Shown: positions 37,401-44,607 of the stretch, in pieces
Layout: every line of letters begins with the position of its first letter
Numbering within the stretch: position 1 is the first letter of the stretch
Assembly: GCA_942493055.1 (NCBI GenBank)
Contig: OW818680.1
Span: 5,084,001-5,148,000 of the forward strand
Reading direction: 5' to 3'
From: CAIZQW01 sp942493055
GTDB lineage: Bacteria; Verrucomicrobiota; Kiritimatiellia; RFP12; UBA1067
DNA length: 64,000 nucleotides
Position numbers and translations under genes: made by a program
The notes under the pieces: generated by a model
What the model saw: the letters and a program-made list of their open reading frames with translations, nothing else
Told to the model about the DNA's origin: nothing
Database searches by the model: none

Positions 37401-40400
37401 TACAAGGACTCCGAGATGCAGGTGCGCGCAACACTGGGTTCGGTGAAGGTGGATCGCGTCACCAAGAATTTCAGTTCGGCCTTGGAGGATTTAGATAAGC
37501 TGATGACCATCCGGGATCTTTCTGCACGTATTCGCGCCCATTATGCGCGCGCTGAAGTATTGATGGATCAGGAGAATTATAAAGAGGCGTTCGATGAAAT
37601 AGATGCAGTGTTGCGGGGTAACCCGAATCATGAGGATGCTTTAATCCTGCGTGGCAAACTTCAATTCCAGATGCGCAAGCTTGTCGAGGCGAGCGAGATT
37701 GAACTTCGCGTAGCCCGGCAGGCCAGCGAGGTGATGGTGCCTGGCGAGACGCTGAAGATCAATCTCCATGACCCGACCTTGAGTGTCTCGGGCGTGGGGG
37801 CGGATATCGAAATCGAGGTCTGGGCCAAGTCAGGCGACCGTGAGTTGCTCCTCCTTCATCAATTTGGTGACAGCAAGGATAAATTCCGAGCAGATGTCCT
37901 CACCGCGCTTGCGCCTCCCGTATCCGGGGATAAGGTGTTGCAAGTGTTAGGCGTGGACGAGATCCGTTATGGCTATTCGAAGCGCTTCCGTGCAAAGATG
38001 AAGGATCTGCCGCCGGATCCCAAGACCTTGATCGGTATCGCGTCGGACGCCTATCTGTCGCTCTCGGCAGGTGCCTTTCCTCCCCGCGAGGGTGAACGCC
38101 GGCTTGACCTCGATGAGCTGGGCCTCTCAACCGCGCAGAAGGCCCTGGGCACGCGTGCGGTGCGGCCTGGAAATCCAGTCTATATCCGCGTGACCGATCC
38201 GGATCAGAGCAAGACCGCGACACCCGATACGTTAGCTGTCACGCTCCAGTCCTCCAGCGGTGATCAGATCCGTCGTCTCTTGCTCCAGGAGACGGGACCC
38301 TACACGGGCGAGTTCGAGGGCATCATACAGACTGCGAGCGCGCAGGCGCTTGCCTTCGCCTCTGAGAGTGCTCCGGGCCGTGACCCGAATATGGCGATCA
38401 GCTCCAAGTCCTATCCAGGCTGGCAGGGAAACGTGGGCGACAAGGAGAAGCCCCGCACCTTTGGCGTTGATCTAAATGACAACGTGGAGCTGGGGCAGAT
38501 GACGGTTGCCTTTGATGGGGCCAACAACGCACTGACACGGTTTGTCCTTCAGACCTCTATGAACGGACGAGAGTGGGTCACGCGTGCGCGCTATCCCTTG
38601 ACAGACAAGCCGTGGGACGGAAAGCCGCTCCTGACCTCATTCCCGACATATAGCGGCGGTATCGCAGTCTCAGTGCCGAAAGGTACTGAGCTCCCAACAG
38701 ACTGGCGGGAGGCGATGGAGACACTCTCGGCGCGTGCGTCGTGCAATTACCGCTCAGCCTCTGTGCCGAACTTCTCTGCTGGCAACCTGCCCCTCGTGAG
38801 CGCGGGGCATCCAGGGTACAGCATCTTAACGAAATTGCGTCTCTATTTCTATCAGCCTTCAACAGCTTTGCGGCGCTTCCAACTGCGGGGCTATCCTGTG
38901 AAAGATGCCAAGGGGGCGACCACCACCTTCTTCCTGCTGGACGGCCAGCCCGCCAGTCAGGCAGATGAGGATCCCTTGACGATCGCTCGCGAGCTGGCGC
39001 CCGGGCTCCATCTGTTCGAGATTTGGCATCAAGGGGCGCAGGATGCGCAGGGGAAGATCAAACCGGTGCTTCTGGCCGATGTTCCAGGGAAAGACGAGCT
39101 GGCACCGTGTCCTGACAACTTCTTTGATCCAGCCACCTTCCCGGAAGGTGTACGCAAGCAGATTCCGCAGCCAGCGGCCATCACGAAGCGCACCGCGGAT
39201 GACGGGCTCGACATTCAATTCGCTGCTGAGACAAAGGCCCGTCTGGTGCGTCTGGTGATTGTGGGCTTTGAGGGCGTTGCCCCTGCAATCAAAGCGGTCA
39301 CGCTCACGGAGCAAAAGGGCGCGGCCCGTCTGCCTGTGAAAGAGGACTTCATGGAGTTGGGGCAGAATAACGTGTTGGAGGTGCTGCCCGGGGACCAGAT
39401 CATGGCGCTTTATGAGGATGAGGTGACGGCGACGCCCAAGCGCAACCGCCATCAGCAACAGCTCAAGGTGGCCTTCAATACAGCCACCATCACAGCCTCC
39501 TTCCTCAAGTATGAGACGACACCCGAGGGACGCAAGCTCGTGCTGGAGCCGATCCGGCGTTTCACCTTTGAGGACGCGATCGGCATTGTGATTGATGATG
39601 CGGATATGGACTCAAGTCCAAAGCCCGACATCATTGTGTGTCGCGTCGTGAGCAGTGATGGCGGGTCGATCGAGCTACAGGCTGTGGAGACCGAAGCGCA
39701 CAGTGGCCGCTTTATCGGCCGCGTCTTCCCGGTCGAAGGAAAGCCCGCGCGCAACTCCGAAATTCAGATCACACCCGGTGCGACCTTGACCGCGACGTAT
39801 CGGGATATGGAGAACTTAGACCCCGGTATTCCCACGGACCGTTCGGTCACGATCGAACATGCACGTTATGTGACGCCTCAACTGGGCCTTTACCAGGTCA
39901 GCAGTGAGGCGCTGCCGCCCCAAAAGAGCGTGATAGAGGAGAAGGCTCCAGGGAAGAAACGGTCGAGCATACGTGCGCTGGGACCCGAAGCGGTGAATCC
40001 GCAGCGCACGGTCAACTACGCGTACGTCCCAGAAGAGAATCTTCAGAAGAGCGCATTAAAGGCCTTGCTGGGCGCGACCCTTCGCTTTGATGTGGTGGCT
40101 CCGAATTTAGCGTTGGCCTTGAGTAGCGAGATCGCGGCGTATGTGCAGGTCGCCCCCGGGACAAACGCAACGGTTGCCGGAGTGGTTCAGCAGCCCTTTG
40201 ATGTCTCGCTGCCCGGGACGCTGAAGCTGCAGGCAGGTCCGCGGGGAGCCACGGCAGAAGTCCCCAATGGGTATACCCTCGGCACCTCGCCGCGTGCGCC
40301 AACCAACAAGACGCCACTCGACGAAGGACGTTTCGCCTTTGCAGTCCCCTTGCTCTTGGGTGAGCGTTCCACACGGAGCTTTGCAACAAAAGAGGCTGAA

Positions 40401-41957
40401 GCGCTGCCTTCCTCCGCCCTGCCCGAGGGACTTGTGGTACAGGCTGGCGACGTGGTCAAGATCGGTTTTGCATATAAGGATGATAAAGGCCAGGTGCAAT
40501 GGAAGATCGCAGCGGTCACCCTGAGCAGCCATGCCTTTTTAGATGTGATGAACAGTAGCTACAACGAGACGCTGAGCCGCTCCTTTGTGGGCGAGAAGAT
40601 TTTTGTGCGAGTCGTGGCCTTCGGTTTGGATAAAGGTCCTGAACGCGATTTCGCGATTGTTTCCTTAAAGGCGACGAGCGGCGCGACGACGGCCTTTCAG
40701 CTCCGCGAGACCGAGGCGCATACCGGTGTCTTCAAGGGCGTTTTTGCAACCAGCTATGCGGACAAGGCGTTGCCTCCACAGCTTCCGCCGGTTGAACTCA
40801 ATGGTTTTCCGGTGCGGTATGGTGATGAGGTTGTGGTGGGGTATGCGGCCACAGGAGAGACTCCTGCACAGGCCCTCACGGTACAGGTGAACACAGGCGC
40901 AGATGGTGCGATTGAGCCGTTCAGCAAGCGCTACACGGGTGACGAAATGGCTGTGAAGACCAGCTTCACGTTGGCGGAATGTTTCTTTGAACTGGCGAAG
41001 AAGCACCGCTTGATGGAGCAAGAGAGCCTGGCCCGCCGTGAGATGGAACATGCGCAGAAACTTCTGTCGGAAGCCATCGCAACGCATCGTGACGATGAGA
41101 TGCGCGCCCATGCCGAGTATCTGCTCGGCAACCTCTCGCAAGAGTATGCGGACTTGGCAAAGAATGACGAGACCAAGCTGCCGATGTACCAAGATGCATT
41201 GGCGCGTTTCTCAAAGATTCCGATGGATTATCCGGAGACAGAGTTTGCCGCGAAGGCGCAGTTCAAAACCGCATTGCTTTACGAGAAAATGAAGGAGCAT
41301 GAGATCGCGGTGGAAGAGTATGTGAAGCTGGCGTATAAATATCCAAAGTGCGAGTATATCCCAGAGGTCATGTCGCGTCTGGGCGGGTACTTCCAAAGCA
41401 AGGGGCAGGCGTTTAAGGAGCAGGCGGATCCGCTCCGCGAAAAGACCGATACAGCGTCGAAGGCGGAGGTTATTCAATTAGATGAGCAATCCTATCCTGA
41501 GTTCTTGAAGGCGGCAGTCATTTTTGCTAAGTTACAGGAACGTTTTCCAGATCACGAACTCTCGGGACTCGCGGGCTTGCGATCCGCGCAAAACTACATG
41601 CGGATGCACCAGTATGAGAAGGCGGTCGCAGGCTTTAAGATTGTGATAGATAATGAGACCTACGATGGAGGCGAGGTTCGTGCGCAGGCGCTCTACTGGA
41701 GCGGCCTCAGCTATGAACGGTTGCTTGGGGTCATGCCTCTCGATAACTACAAGGGCCGCGGGGCAGCCTTACAGAGCGCCTACCAAACCTATCGTCGCGT
41801 GACCTTTGATTTTCCCGATAGCAAATGGGCGAAGATGGCGCGCGGTCGCTTAGCAGATGCAGTTTTCGCAAAGACGATCAAGGAAGAGGAAGAGATGCGC
41901 GCGCGATTGCTGGAAAGCTTGAAGTTTGAGAGCAAGAAGCGGAGTATGAAGAAGTAA
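34404..41957 (+). CDS. Giant (2,517 aa) exported TPR/beta-module protein B
   Basis: A paralogue of the preceding giant with the same order of parts. The N terminus is remarkable: residues 3-30 are a translated heptamer array giving a 7-residue peptide repeat (SDQSSVI, SDQLSVI, SYQSSVI). It runs into the hydrophobic core WLLITCVALLTFVSGALA. TPR-like helices follow to ~1080, then four beta modules near 1111, 1255, 1725 and 2062 (for example DADMDSSPKPD and ETEAHTGVFKG). CpoB/BamD-like TPRs close the protein (KLAYKYPKCEYIPEVMSRLG, FDFPDSKWAKMARGRL). GGAGGAGGGA is a strong SD, and the start overlaps the upstream stop (ATGA). The probable role is a second periplasmic scaffold of the ExbB/ExbD machine. 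Confidence 0.8.
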   Translation: MNSDQSSVISDQLSVISYQSSVISGHWLLITCVALLTFVSGALATPLDDQLAAFKKADQQTEEAVAQLLKTGIDEKRAAEALAVVKPWLDVHPVASPSAQFYAGLSLQTAGEWADAVIFYRKMLVNKSLDPKLAAYVVPTIYRLLINDMRQPESAYLLMREDGDRLREYGKARQFDGWFLAEAKRRNDVAAVCKRQGVIWSAATAPALPDTADLEWICNQLETTAVIDENWIPAALKLVALPQVPDTYRCRVNWAKEIVPFTRTATELFRAKNPIPDALFDKPLKAAEALVAALPYEGSILVARGWMNYRDGHTPNLYRYVSARRDAKTAPIIKALASLPVKQAQSVLAAPGCPQGRPVISLFYAEKSYATAEMKTLIRTLPAVFNSLASPDIGLFDNTLTVADAKTLAPLLARNPSGHVALVRAFAVAGVNTVSAMAPVIMKSEMWRFDSAKTAADVLWNSGAKRDGTNINDLRKQFDNFGTRHAELSKQVSKEGSSEDRMKAFAVLYQELQGGAPATPGLLGLWDELFKHTPPVDGEKILQKLVSDFIAASPAAMEVQQYFLEQALAKIKFGNPYSRLTFGPELANGWDQWGHENVRKSVPGLTADLGKLLQQQMAAGKLSEPVFGMWLHCVVPGKPEAKALFEELAKSAAYAKMNPAYHTMAAHKLLFGEAALKPSPNDPRVVSRELLALSAQDAPAAVEAALKTVMERVAQLPEPVAVYGLQKVAALQALTGETRTRCLSLFTLYSPLGPYPSGQGYGALASRLLSEMQKQKEWGTASLYISGFWRAVEADESERSQFLKADGMVTFAEEALQAGAPSVALSVARMGLNSKLACLDQADTRNGGQQRVGRLRQVAGKAATAMGVMEIPVDETHAAYPLYKSNAEFVKGNLDSAWSLYKAHEELLIPSPEGEEKSILRKLSVAYSFWLLRRNIETGRAAQSELLVKELTIWSREAPGTFSMEQDAELKLAYADLAFIKGVYPTARAWYRKVADAQEYKDSEMQVRATLGSVKVDRVTKNFSSALEDLDKLMTIRDLSARIRAHYARAEVLMDQENYKEAFDEIDAVLRGNPNHEDALILRGKLQFQMRKLVEASEIELRVARQASEVMVPGETLKINLHDPTLSVSGVGADIEIEVWAKSGDRELLLLHQFGDSKDKFRADVLTALAPPVSGDKVLQVLGVDEIRYGYSKRFRAKMKDLPPDPKTLIGIASDAYLSLSAGAFPPREGERRLDLDELGLSTAQKALGTRAVRPGNPVYIRVTDPDQSKTATPDTLAVTLQSSSGDQIRRLLLQETGPYTGEFEGIIQTASAQALAFASESAPGRDPNMAISSKSYPGWQGNVGDKEKPRTFGVDLNDNVELGQMTVAFDGANNALTRFVLQTSMNGREWVTRARYPLTDKPWDGKPLLTSFPTYSGGIAVSVPKGTELPTDWREAMETLSARASCNYRSASVPNFSAGNLPLVSAGHPGYSILTKLRLYFYQPSTALRRFQLRGYPVKDAKGATTTFFLLDGQPASQADEDPLTIARELAPGLHLFEIWHQGAQDAQGKIKPVLLADVPGKDELAPCPDNFFDPATFPEGVRKQIPQPAAITKRTADDGLDIQFAAETKARLVRLVIVGFEGVAPAIKAVTLTEQKGAARLPVKEDFMELGQNNVLEVLPGDQIMALYEDEVTATPKRNRHQQQLKVAFNTATITASFLKYETTPEGRKLVLEPIRRFTFEDAIGIVIDDADMDSSPKPDIIVCRVVSSDGGSIELQAVETEAHSGRFIGRVFPVEGKPARNSEIQITPGATLTATYRDMENLDPGIPTDRSVTIEHARYVTPQLGLYQVSSEALPPQKSVIEEKAPGKKRSSIRALGPEAVNPQRTVNYAYVPEENLQKSALKALLGATLRFDVVAPNLALALSSEIAAYVQVAPGTNATVAGVVQQPFDVSLPGTLKLQAGPRGATAEVPNGYTLGTSPRAPTNKTPLDEGRFAFAVPLLLGERSTRSFATKEAEALPSSALPEGLVVQAGDVVKIGFAYKDDKGQVQWKIAAVTLSSHAFLDVMNSSYNETLSRSFVGEKIFVRVVAFGLDKGPERDFAIVSLKATSGATTAFQLRETEAHTGVFKGVFATSYADKALPPQLPPVELNGFPVRYGDEVVVGYAATGETPAQALTVQVNTGADGAIEPFSKRYTGDEMAVKTSFTLAECFFELAKKHRLMEQESLARREMEHAQKLLSEAIATHRDDEMRAHAEYLLGNLSQEYADLAKNDETKLPMYQDALARFSKIPMDYPETEFAAKAQFKTALLYEKMKEHEIAVEEYVKLAYKYPKCEYIPEVMSRLGGYFQSKGQAFKEQADPLREKTDTASKAEVIQLDEQSYPEFLKAAVIFAKLQERFPDHELSGLAGLRSAQNYMRMHQYEKAVAGFKIVIDNETYDGGEVRAQALYWSGLSYERLLGVMPLDNYKGRGAALQSAYQTYRRVTFDFPDSKWAKMARGRLADAVFAKTIKEEEEMRARLLESLKFESKKRSMKK
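34410..34496 (+). repeat. AGTNATC heptamer array with inverted tail, translated
   Basis: Ten uninterrupted 7-bp units of AGTGATC type lie at 34410-34479. They are followed by ACTGGTT, ACTGATC and ACT (34480-34496), which are inverted copies able to pair with the array. The array starts 3 bases after the ATG of giant gene B and stays in frame. Confidence 0.85.
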
Positions 41958-41960
41958 TCA

Positions 41961-42016
41961 GCCGGCTTCGCTAAGGCTACGCCGCGCCAGGGTTATCAGT
42001 GATCAGTAATCAGTTG
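41961..42016 (+). repeat. Inverted copy of the palindromic core plus TNATCAG heptamers
   Basis: 41961-41991 is the reverse complement of the core seen at 4720-4749 and 11560-11589 (conserved part GTAGCCTTAGCGAAG on the minus strand). It is followed by TTATCAG, TGATCAG, TAATCAG and TTGAC. It begins 4 bp after the stop of giant gene B. Confidence 0.75.
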
Positions 42017-42024
42017 ACAAGAGA

Positions 42025-42357
42025 TTGAATTTGAACGCGAAGGAAAATAAGTTGTTACTGGAGGCGACGGGGGGCGCGGAGCTCCTCCTGTGCCTCAAGA
42101 CACAGACGCGCTTGGATGCGGGCTGCTGGTGGCGGCGTGCCCCTGTTTGGCTCTGCGTGACAAAAGAGGCAGTGATCCTCTTGGCTGTTGCACGGCGTCG
42201 CTATGTGGAACGGGTTCTTGTGAAGGCGTGTTCCGGAAGCACCTATTGCGCTGCTACGGGAAACTTGATTCTTTCGCCAGTCGAGGGCTTAGAGGTGAGT
42301 CGTCTCGCGCTATCACCTGCAGAGGCGCTGCAGGTGCTGAGGTTATTTAAAAGGTAA
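42025..42357 (+). CDS. Small PH-like protein between giant B and ExbB
   Basis: A protein of 108-110 aa with no signal peptide or TM segment. The pattern WLCVTKEAVILLAVARR followed by a C-terminal LSPAEALQVLRLFKR resembles short bacterial pleckstrin-homology-like domains (strands, then one helix); this is a structural guess. It has no ATG start: TTG at 42025 or, better spaced from AAGAGA (42019), TTG at 42031. It ends 12 bp before the ExbB gene, and no other frame is plausible here, which supports it being real. It probably acts on the cytoplasmic side of the motor. Confidence 0.55.
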   Translation: MNLNAKENKLLLEATGGAELLLCLKTQTRLDAGCWWRRAPVWLCVTKEAVILLAVARRRYVERVLVKACSGSTYCAATGNLILSPVEGLEVSRLALSPAEALQVLRLFKR

Positions 42358-42369
42358 AGGGAGGTAGTT

Positions 42370-43014
42370 ATGTTGGAGCAAATTCTAAAGGGTGGCTGGA
42401 TGATGGTTCCGCTGATGGCTTTGAGCTTTGTGGCTTTGGCTGTCGTCTATGAACGGTGGATGGCCTTCCGAGCCAATCGTAAGATCGATACGCGTGCCAT
42501 GCGCGCGAAGATCATCGCCTGTCTGCGTGCAGGTGACCCCAACGGGGCGATTGCAATCTGTGCTGCCACAGGAGGACCTGTTGCTTCGGTCTTGCTCGTT
42601 GGCCTTCGTTCCTATATCCAGCTGCGCGACAAGAAGGAGAATGCTGAAACCATGCGCATGGTGGTTGGCCAGGTCATGGAGGATTACTGCGCCCAGGCCA
42701 TGGGCGTGGTCAATAAACGCTTGGATGTGCTGACAACAGTCGGTACGGCCGCGCCGCTCTTTGGTATGACGGGTACGGTGACCGGCATGATCGCCTCCTT
42801 CGCTGGCATGGCGGAAGCCGGGAGTGCCGGCGGTGGAGGTGGCGCTGTGGCCAATGGTATTGCTGAGGCGTTGATCACCACCGCAGCCGGACTTCTGATC
42901 GCATTGATGGCGGTGATCCCTCAGAGTGTCTTTAACCGCTGGAGCGACGAGATCGAGTTGCAGATTGAAGAGGGGGCGGCGGATGTGCTCGAGTTCATTT
43001 TAACGCACCACTAG
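42370..43014 (+). CDS. ExbB/TolQ/MotA-family proton channel protein
   Basis: A 214-aa protein with three TM helices: ~10-28 (WMMVPLMALSFVALAVVYERW), ~118-140 (TVGTAAPLFGMTGTVTGMIAS) and ~165-185 (GIAEALITTAAGLLIALMAVIP). The GTAAPLFGMTGTV and GIAEALITTAAGL blocks are the proton-channel signature of ExbB/TolQ. The cytoplasmic loop is the usual length. With the two ExbD proteins that follow it should form a proton-driven motor in the inner membrane. A strong SD (AAAGGGAGG) precedes the ATG. Confidence 0.95.
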   Translation: MLEQILKGGWMMVPLMALSFVALAVVYERWMAFRANRKIDTRAMRAKIIACLRAGDPNGAIAICAATGGPVASVLLVGLRSYIQLRDKKENAETMRMVVGQVMEDYCAQAMGVVNKRLDVLTTVGTAAPLFGMTGTVTGMIASFAGMAEAGSAGGGGGAVANGIAEALITTAAGLLIALMAVIPQSVFNRWSDEIELQIEEGAADVLEFILTHH

Positions 43015-43018
43015 GAGA

Positions 43019-43072
43019 GTGGGCAGTTGGCAGTTGCAGTTGGCAGTTGTTTGGAGTTCCGCCTTTAGGCGG
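43019..43072 (+). repeat. GGCAGTT heptamers and CCGCC hairpin before exbD1
   Basis: GGCAGTT, GGCAGTT, GCAGTT and GGCAGTT run from 43022 to 43050. A 5-bp perfect hairpin, CCGCC-TTTA-GGCGG, follows at 43059-43072. The TTTA loop and CCGCC arm recall the ~30-bp core, though the rest differs. Confidence 0.65.
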
Positions 43073-43092
43073 TCGCAAGCGCAGGAGTGGAC

Positions 43093-43515
43093 ATGTTTAG
43101 AAAAAGCAGAGGTCAAGAGAAGAAGCATCGGGAAGGAACCATTCCGACCGATTCATTCTCGGATATTGCCTTTTTGCTGATCATCTATTTCTTGGTGGCC
43201 ACAAGTTTGGTCAAGGTTAAAAGTATCACCGCGGACCTCCCTTCCGGTGAAAAGCAGGCGCAGGCTCAGACAGAAAAGACCCCGAGCGTGAACCTGCGTG
43301 GCTCTGAAATATTCTTCAATGACAAGCAGATGAACCTTGAGGAGTTGGAGGCTCGCCTCGGGGCGCTGGATCTCGCCTCGCAAGAGAGCTCAAAGCGCGT
43401 GATCCTGCTGGAGTCCACCCGTGACACAACATACGAAGCCTATTTTCAAGTCTTGGCCGCCATCAGTGCCAGCGGTGGCGTTGTCGCCCTTGTTCAGGAG
43501 GAGGAGAAGAAATGA
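43093..43515 (+). CDS. ExbD/TolR-family protein 1
   Basis: A 140-aa single-pass protein with a short basic cytoplasmic tail, one TM helix and a periplasmic domain. The conserved protonatable Asp of the ExbD/TolR helix is Asp24 in SFSDIAFLLIIYFLV. ATG 43093 is preferred over GTG 43087 because GCAGGAG (43081-43087) is the natural SD. The stop overlaps the start of the second exbD (ATGA). It works with ExbB to couple proton flow to movement of a periplasmic partner. Confidence 0.93.
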   Translation: MFRKSRGQEKKHREGTIPTDSFSDIAFLLIIYFLVATSLVKVKSITADLPSGEKQAQAQTEKTPSVNLRGSEIFFNDKQMNLEELEARLGALDLASQESSKRVILLESTRDTTYEAYFQVLAAISASGGVVALVQEEEKK

Positions 43516-43922
43516 AGCGTAAAAAGAAGCGGCGGAGCGTCCCGGTCCCCGTCACCAGCATGGGGGATATCGCCTTTTTGCTGATCATCTTCTTTTTGGT
43601 CTGCAGCGACACCTCCAAAGAGCGGACCCTGCCGCTCGACTTGCCGGAGTCGGGTTATGTTGAAAAGACGAAGGTGAGCGTTGCTGCGCGTATTTCGATG
43701 GATAAGGAGGGGCTTCTCTATTTTGACGGTCAGCCTGTGGACGGACCCAAGGATGTCGAGTGGGGCGTACGGGCGGTGTTGGTCAATACCGTGGCAGATG
43801 AACAACGGCATGTGCAGTTTTCCTGTGACGCTGCCTTGACGAAAGAACAATTTGAACCGGTCATTCAGGCCATTGTAGAGGCCGGTGGTATTCTTGAAGC
43901 CGTAGGCGAGAAGAAGCAGTGA
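43512..43922 (+). CDS. ExbD/TolR-family protein 2
   Basis: A 136-aa protein with the same layout as ExbD 1: a very basic N terminus (KRKKKRR), Asp19 in SMGDIAFLLIIFFLV, and a periplasmic domain. Its start overlaps the end of exbD1, so the two are made together. One ExbB with two distinct ExbD proteins is the composition of the Agl motor of Myxococcus gliding (AglR, AglQ, AglS) and of several other Tol-like systems. It has diverged clearly from ExbD 1 in the periplasmic domain, which suggests a heteromeric motor rather than a recent copy. Confidence 0.93.
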   Translation: MKRKKKRRSVPVPVTSMGDIAFLLIIFFLVCSDTSKERTLPLDLPESGYVEKTKVSVAARISMDKEGLLYFDGQPVDGPKDVEWGVRAVLVNTVADEQRHVQFSCDAALTKEQFEPVIQAIVEAGGILEAVGEKKQ

Positions 43923-43925
43923 GAA

Positions 43926-43981
43926 GTTCTAAAGTTCTAAAGTTCTAAAGTTCTAAAGTTCGAGAGTTCTAAAGTTTGAAA
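43926..43981 (+). repeat. GTTCTAAA octamer array
   Basis: Seven consecutive 8-bp units, five of them exactly GTTCTAAA, the others GTTCGAGA and GTTTGAAA. The array starts 4 bp after the exbD2 stop, in the 147-bp gap before the next gene. A small GCGCTATCC duplication (about 44008-44025) follows. Confidence 0.8.
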
Positions 43982-44069
43982 TAAATCGGGCTGTCCGTGC
44001 TGAACGCGCTATCCGCGCTATCCGGCAGACAACGAAAGCGTGTTAAGCGAGTGACGGAGGAGAAGTGAA

Positions 44070-44597
44070 ATGAGCAATGAACAAAGCAATATGAAGACGA
44101 ACGACGAGGTTACCCCTGAATCCTTGATGGAGCATTTCCAAGGTCCGGGTCTCGTGAAGATGGTCTTGGTGACGGTTATTTTTCACGCGGTGCTGATTCT
44201 CGGGACCAGTGTCTCCTACTTGAAGACATCGGTGCTCGGCGAGGATGTCAGTAAACTGACCAAGGAGCAGCGCGTTGAAAAGGCCTTGGCGGATGCAACA
44301 GCTTCGTTGCGCAAGATTGCTGTGGCCAACGGTGTGAATCCACAGGACATTAGCGATAAAATGGGTGGTGGAGCTGCGCGTGCAGTGAAGAAGGAAGCAG
44401 GGACTCCTGTTGGCCAACCTTCTACGGATGCGACAAACAAAGCAGCGCCAGCGAAGGCGAATTCAGAGGTTGCAACGCCTCCCGCAACGACGGGCGAGAC
44501 CCCAGCTAGGCCGGAATCCCAGATTGAGAAGGATCTGAAGAAGACAGTTGACGGACCTAAGGCGCCACCTGCAACCGTGACGGATGATATATTCTAA
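44070..44597 (+). CDS. Single-pass membrane protein with Ala/Pro-rich periplasmic tail (TonB/TolA-like topology)
   Basis: A 175-aa protein: ~30 cytoplasmic residues, one TM helix at ~30-50 (MVLVTVIFHAVLILGTSVSYL), then a low-complexity tail rich in Ala, Pro, Thr, Lys and Glu. This is the topology of TonB or TolA, and its place after exbB-exbD-exbD is where such a partner would be expected. However, the tail is short and lacks a recognisable TonB/TolA C-terminal domain, and the TM helix lacks the usual SHLS-type motif (it does have a His, FHAVLIL). SD GGAGGAG precedes the ATG. No homologue is recognised. Confidence 0.7.
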   Translation: MSNEQSNMKTNDEVTPESLMEHFQGPGLVKMVLVTVIFHAVLILGTSVSYLKTSVLGEDVSKLTKEQRVEKALADATASLRKIAVANGVNPQDISDKMGGGAARAVKKEAGTPVGQPSTDATNKAAPAKANSEVATPPATTGETPARPESQIEKDLKKTVDGPKAPPATVTDDIF

Positions 44598-44607
44598 GAT
44601 GTGACGC

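Noticed and set aside
44070..44597. Calling this gene tonB or tolA
   Set aside because: Only topology and position fit; the C-terminal domain and TM motif that define those families are missing.
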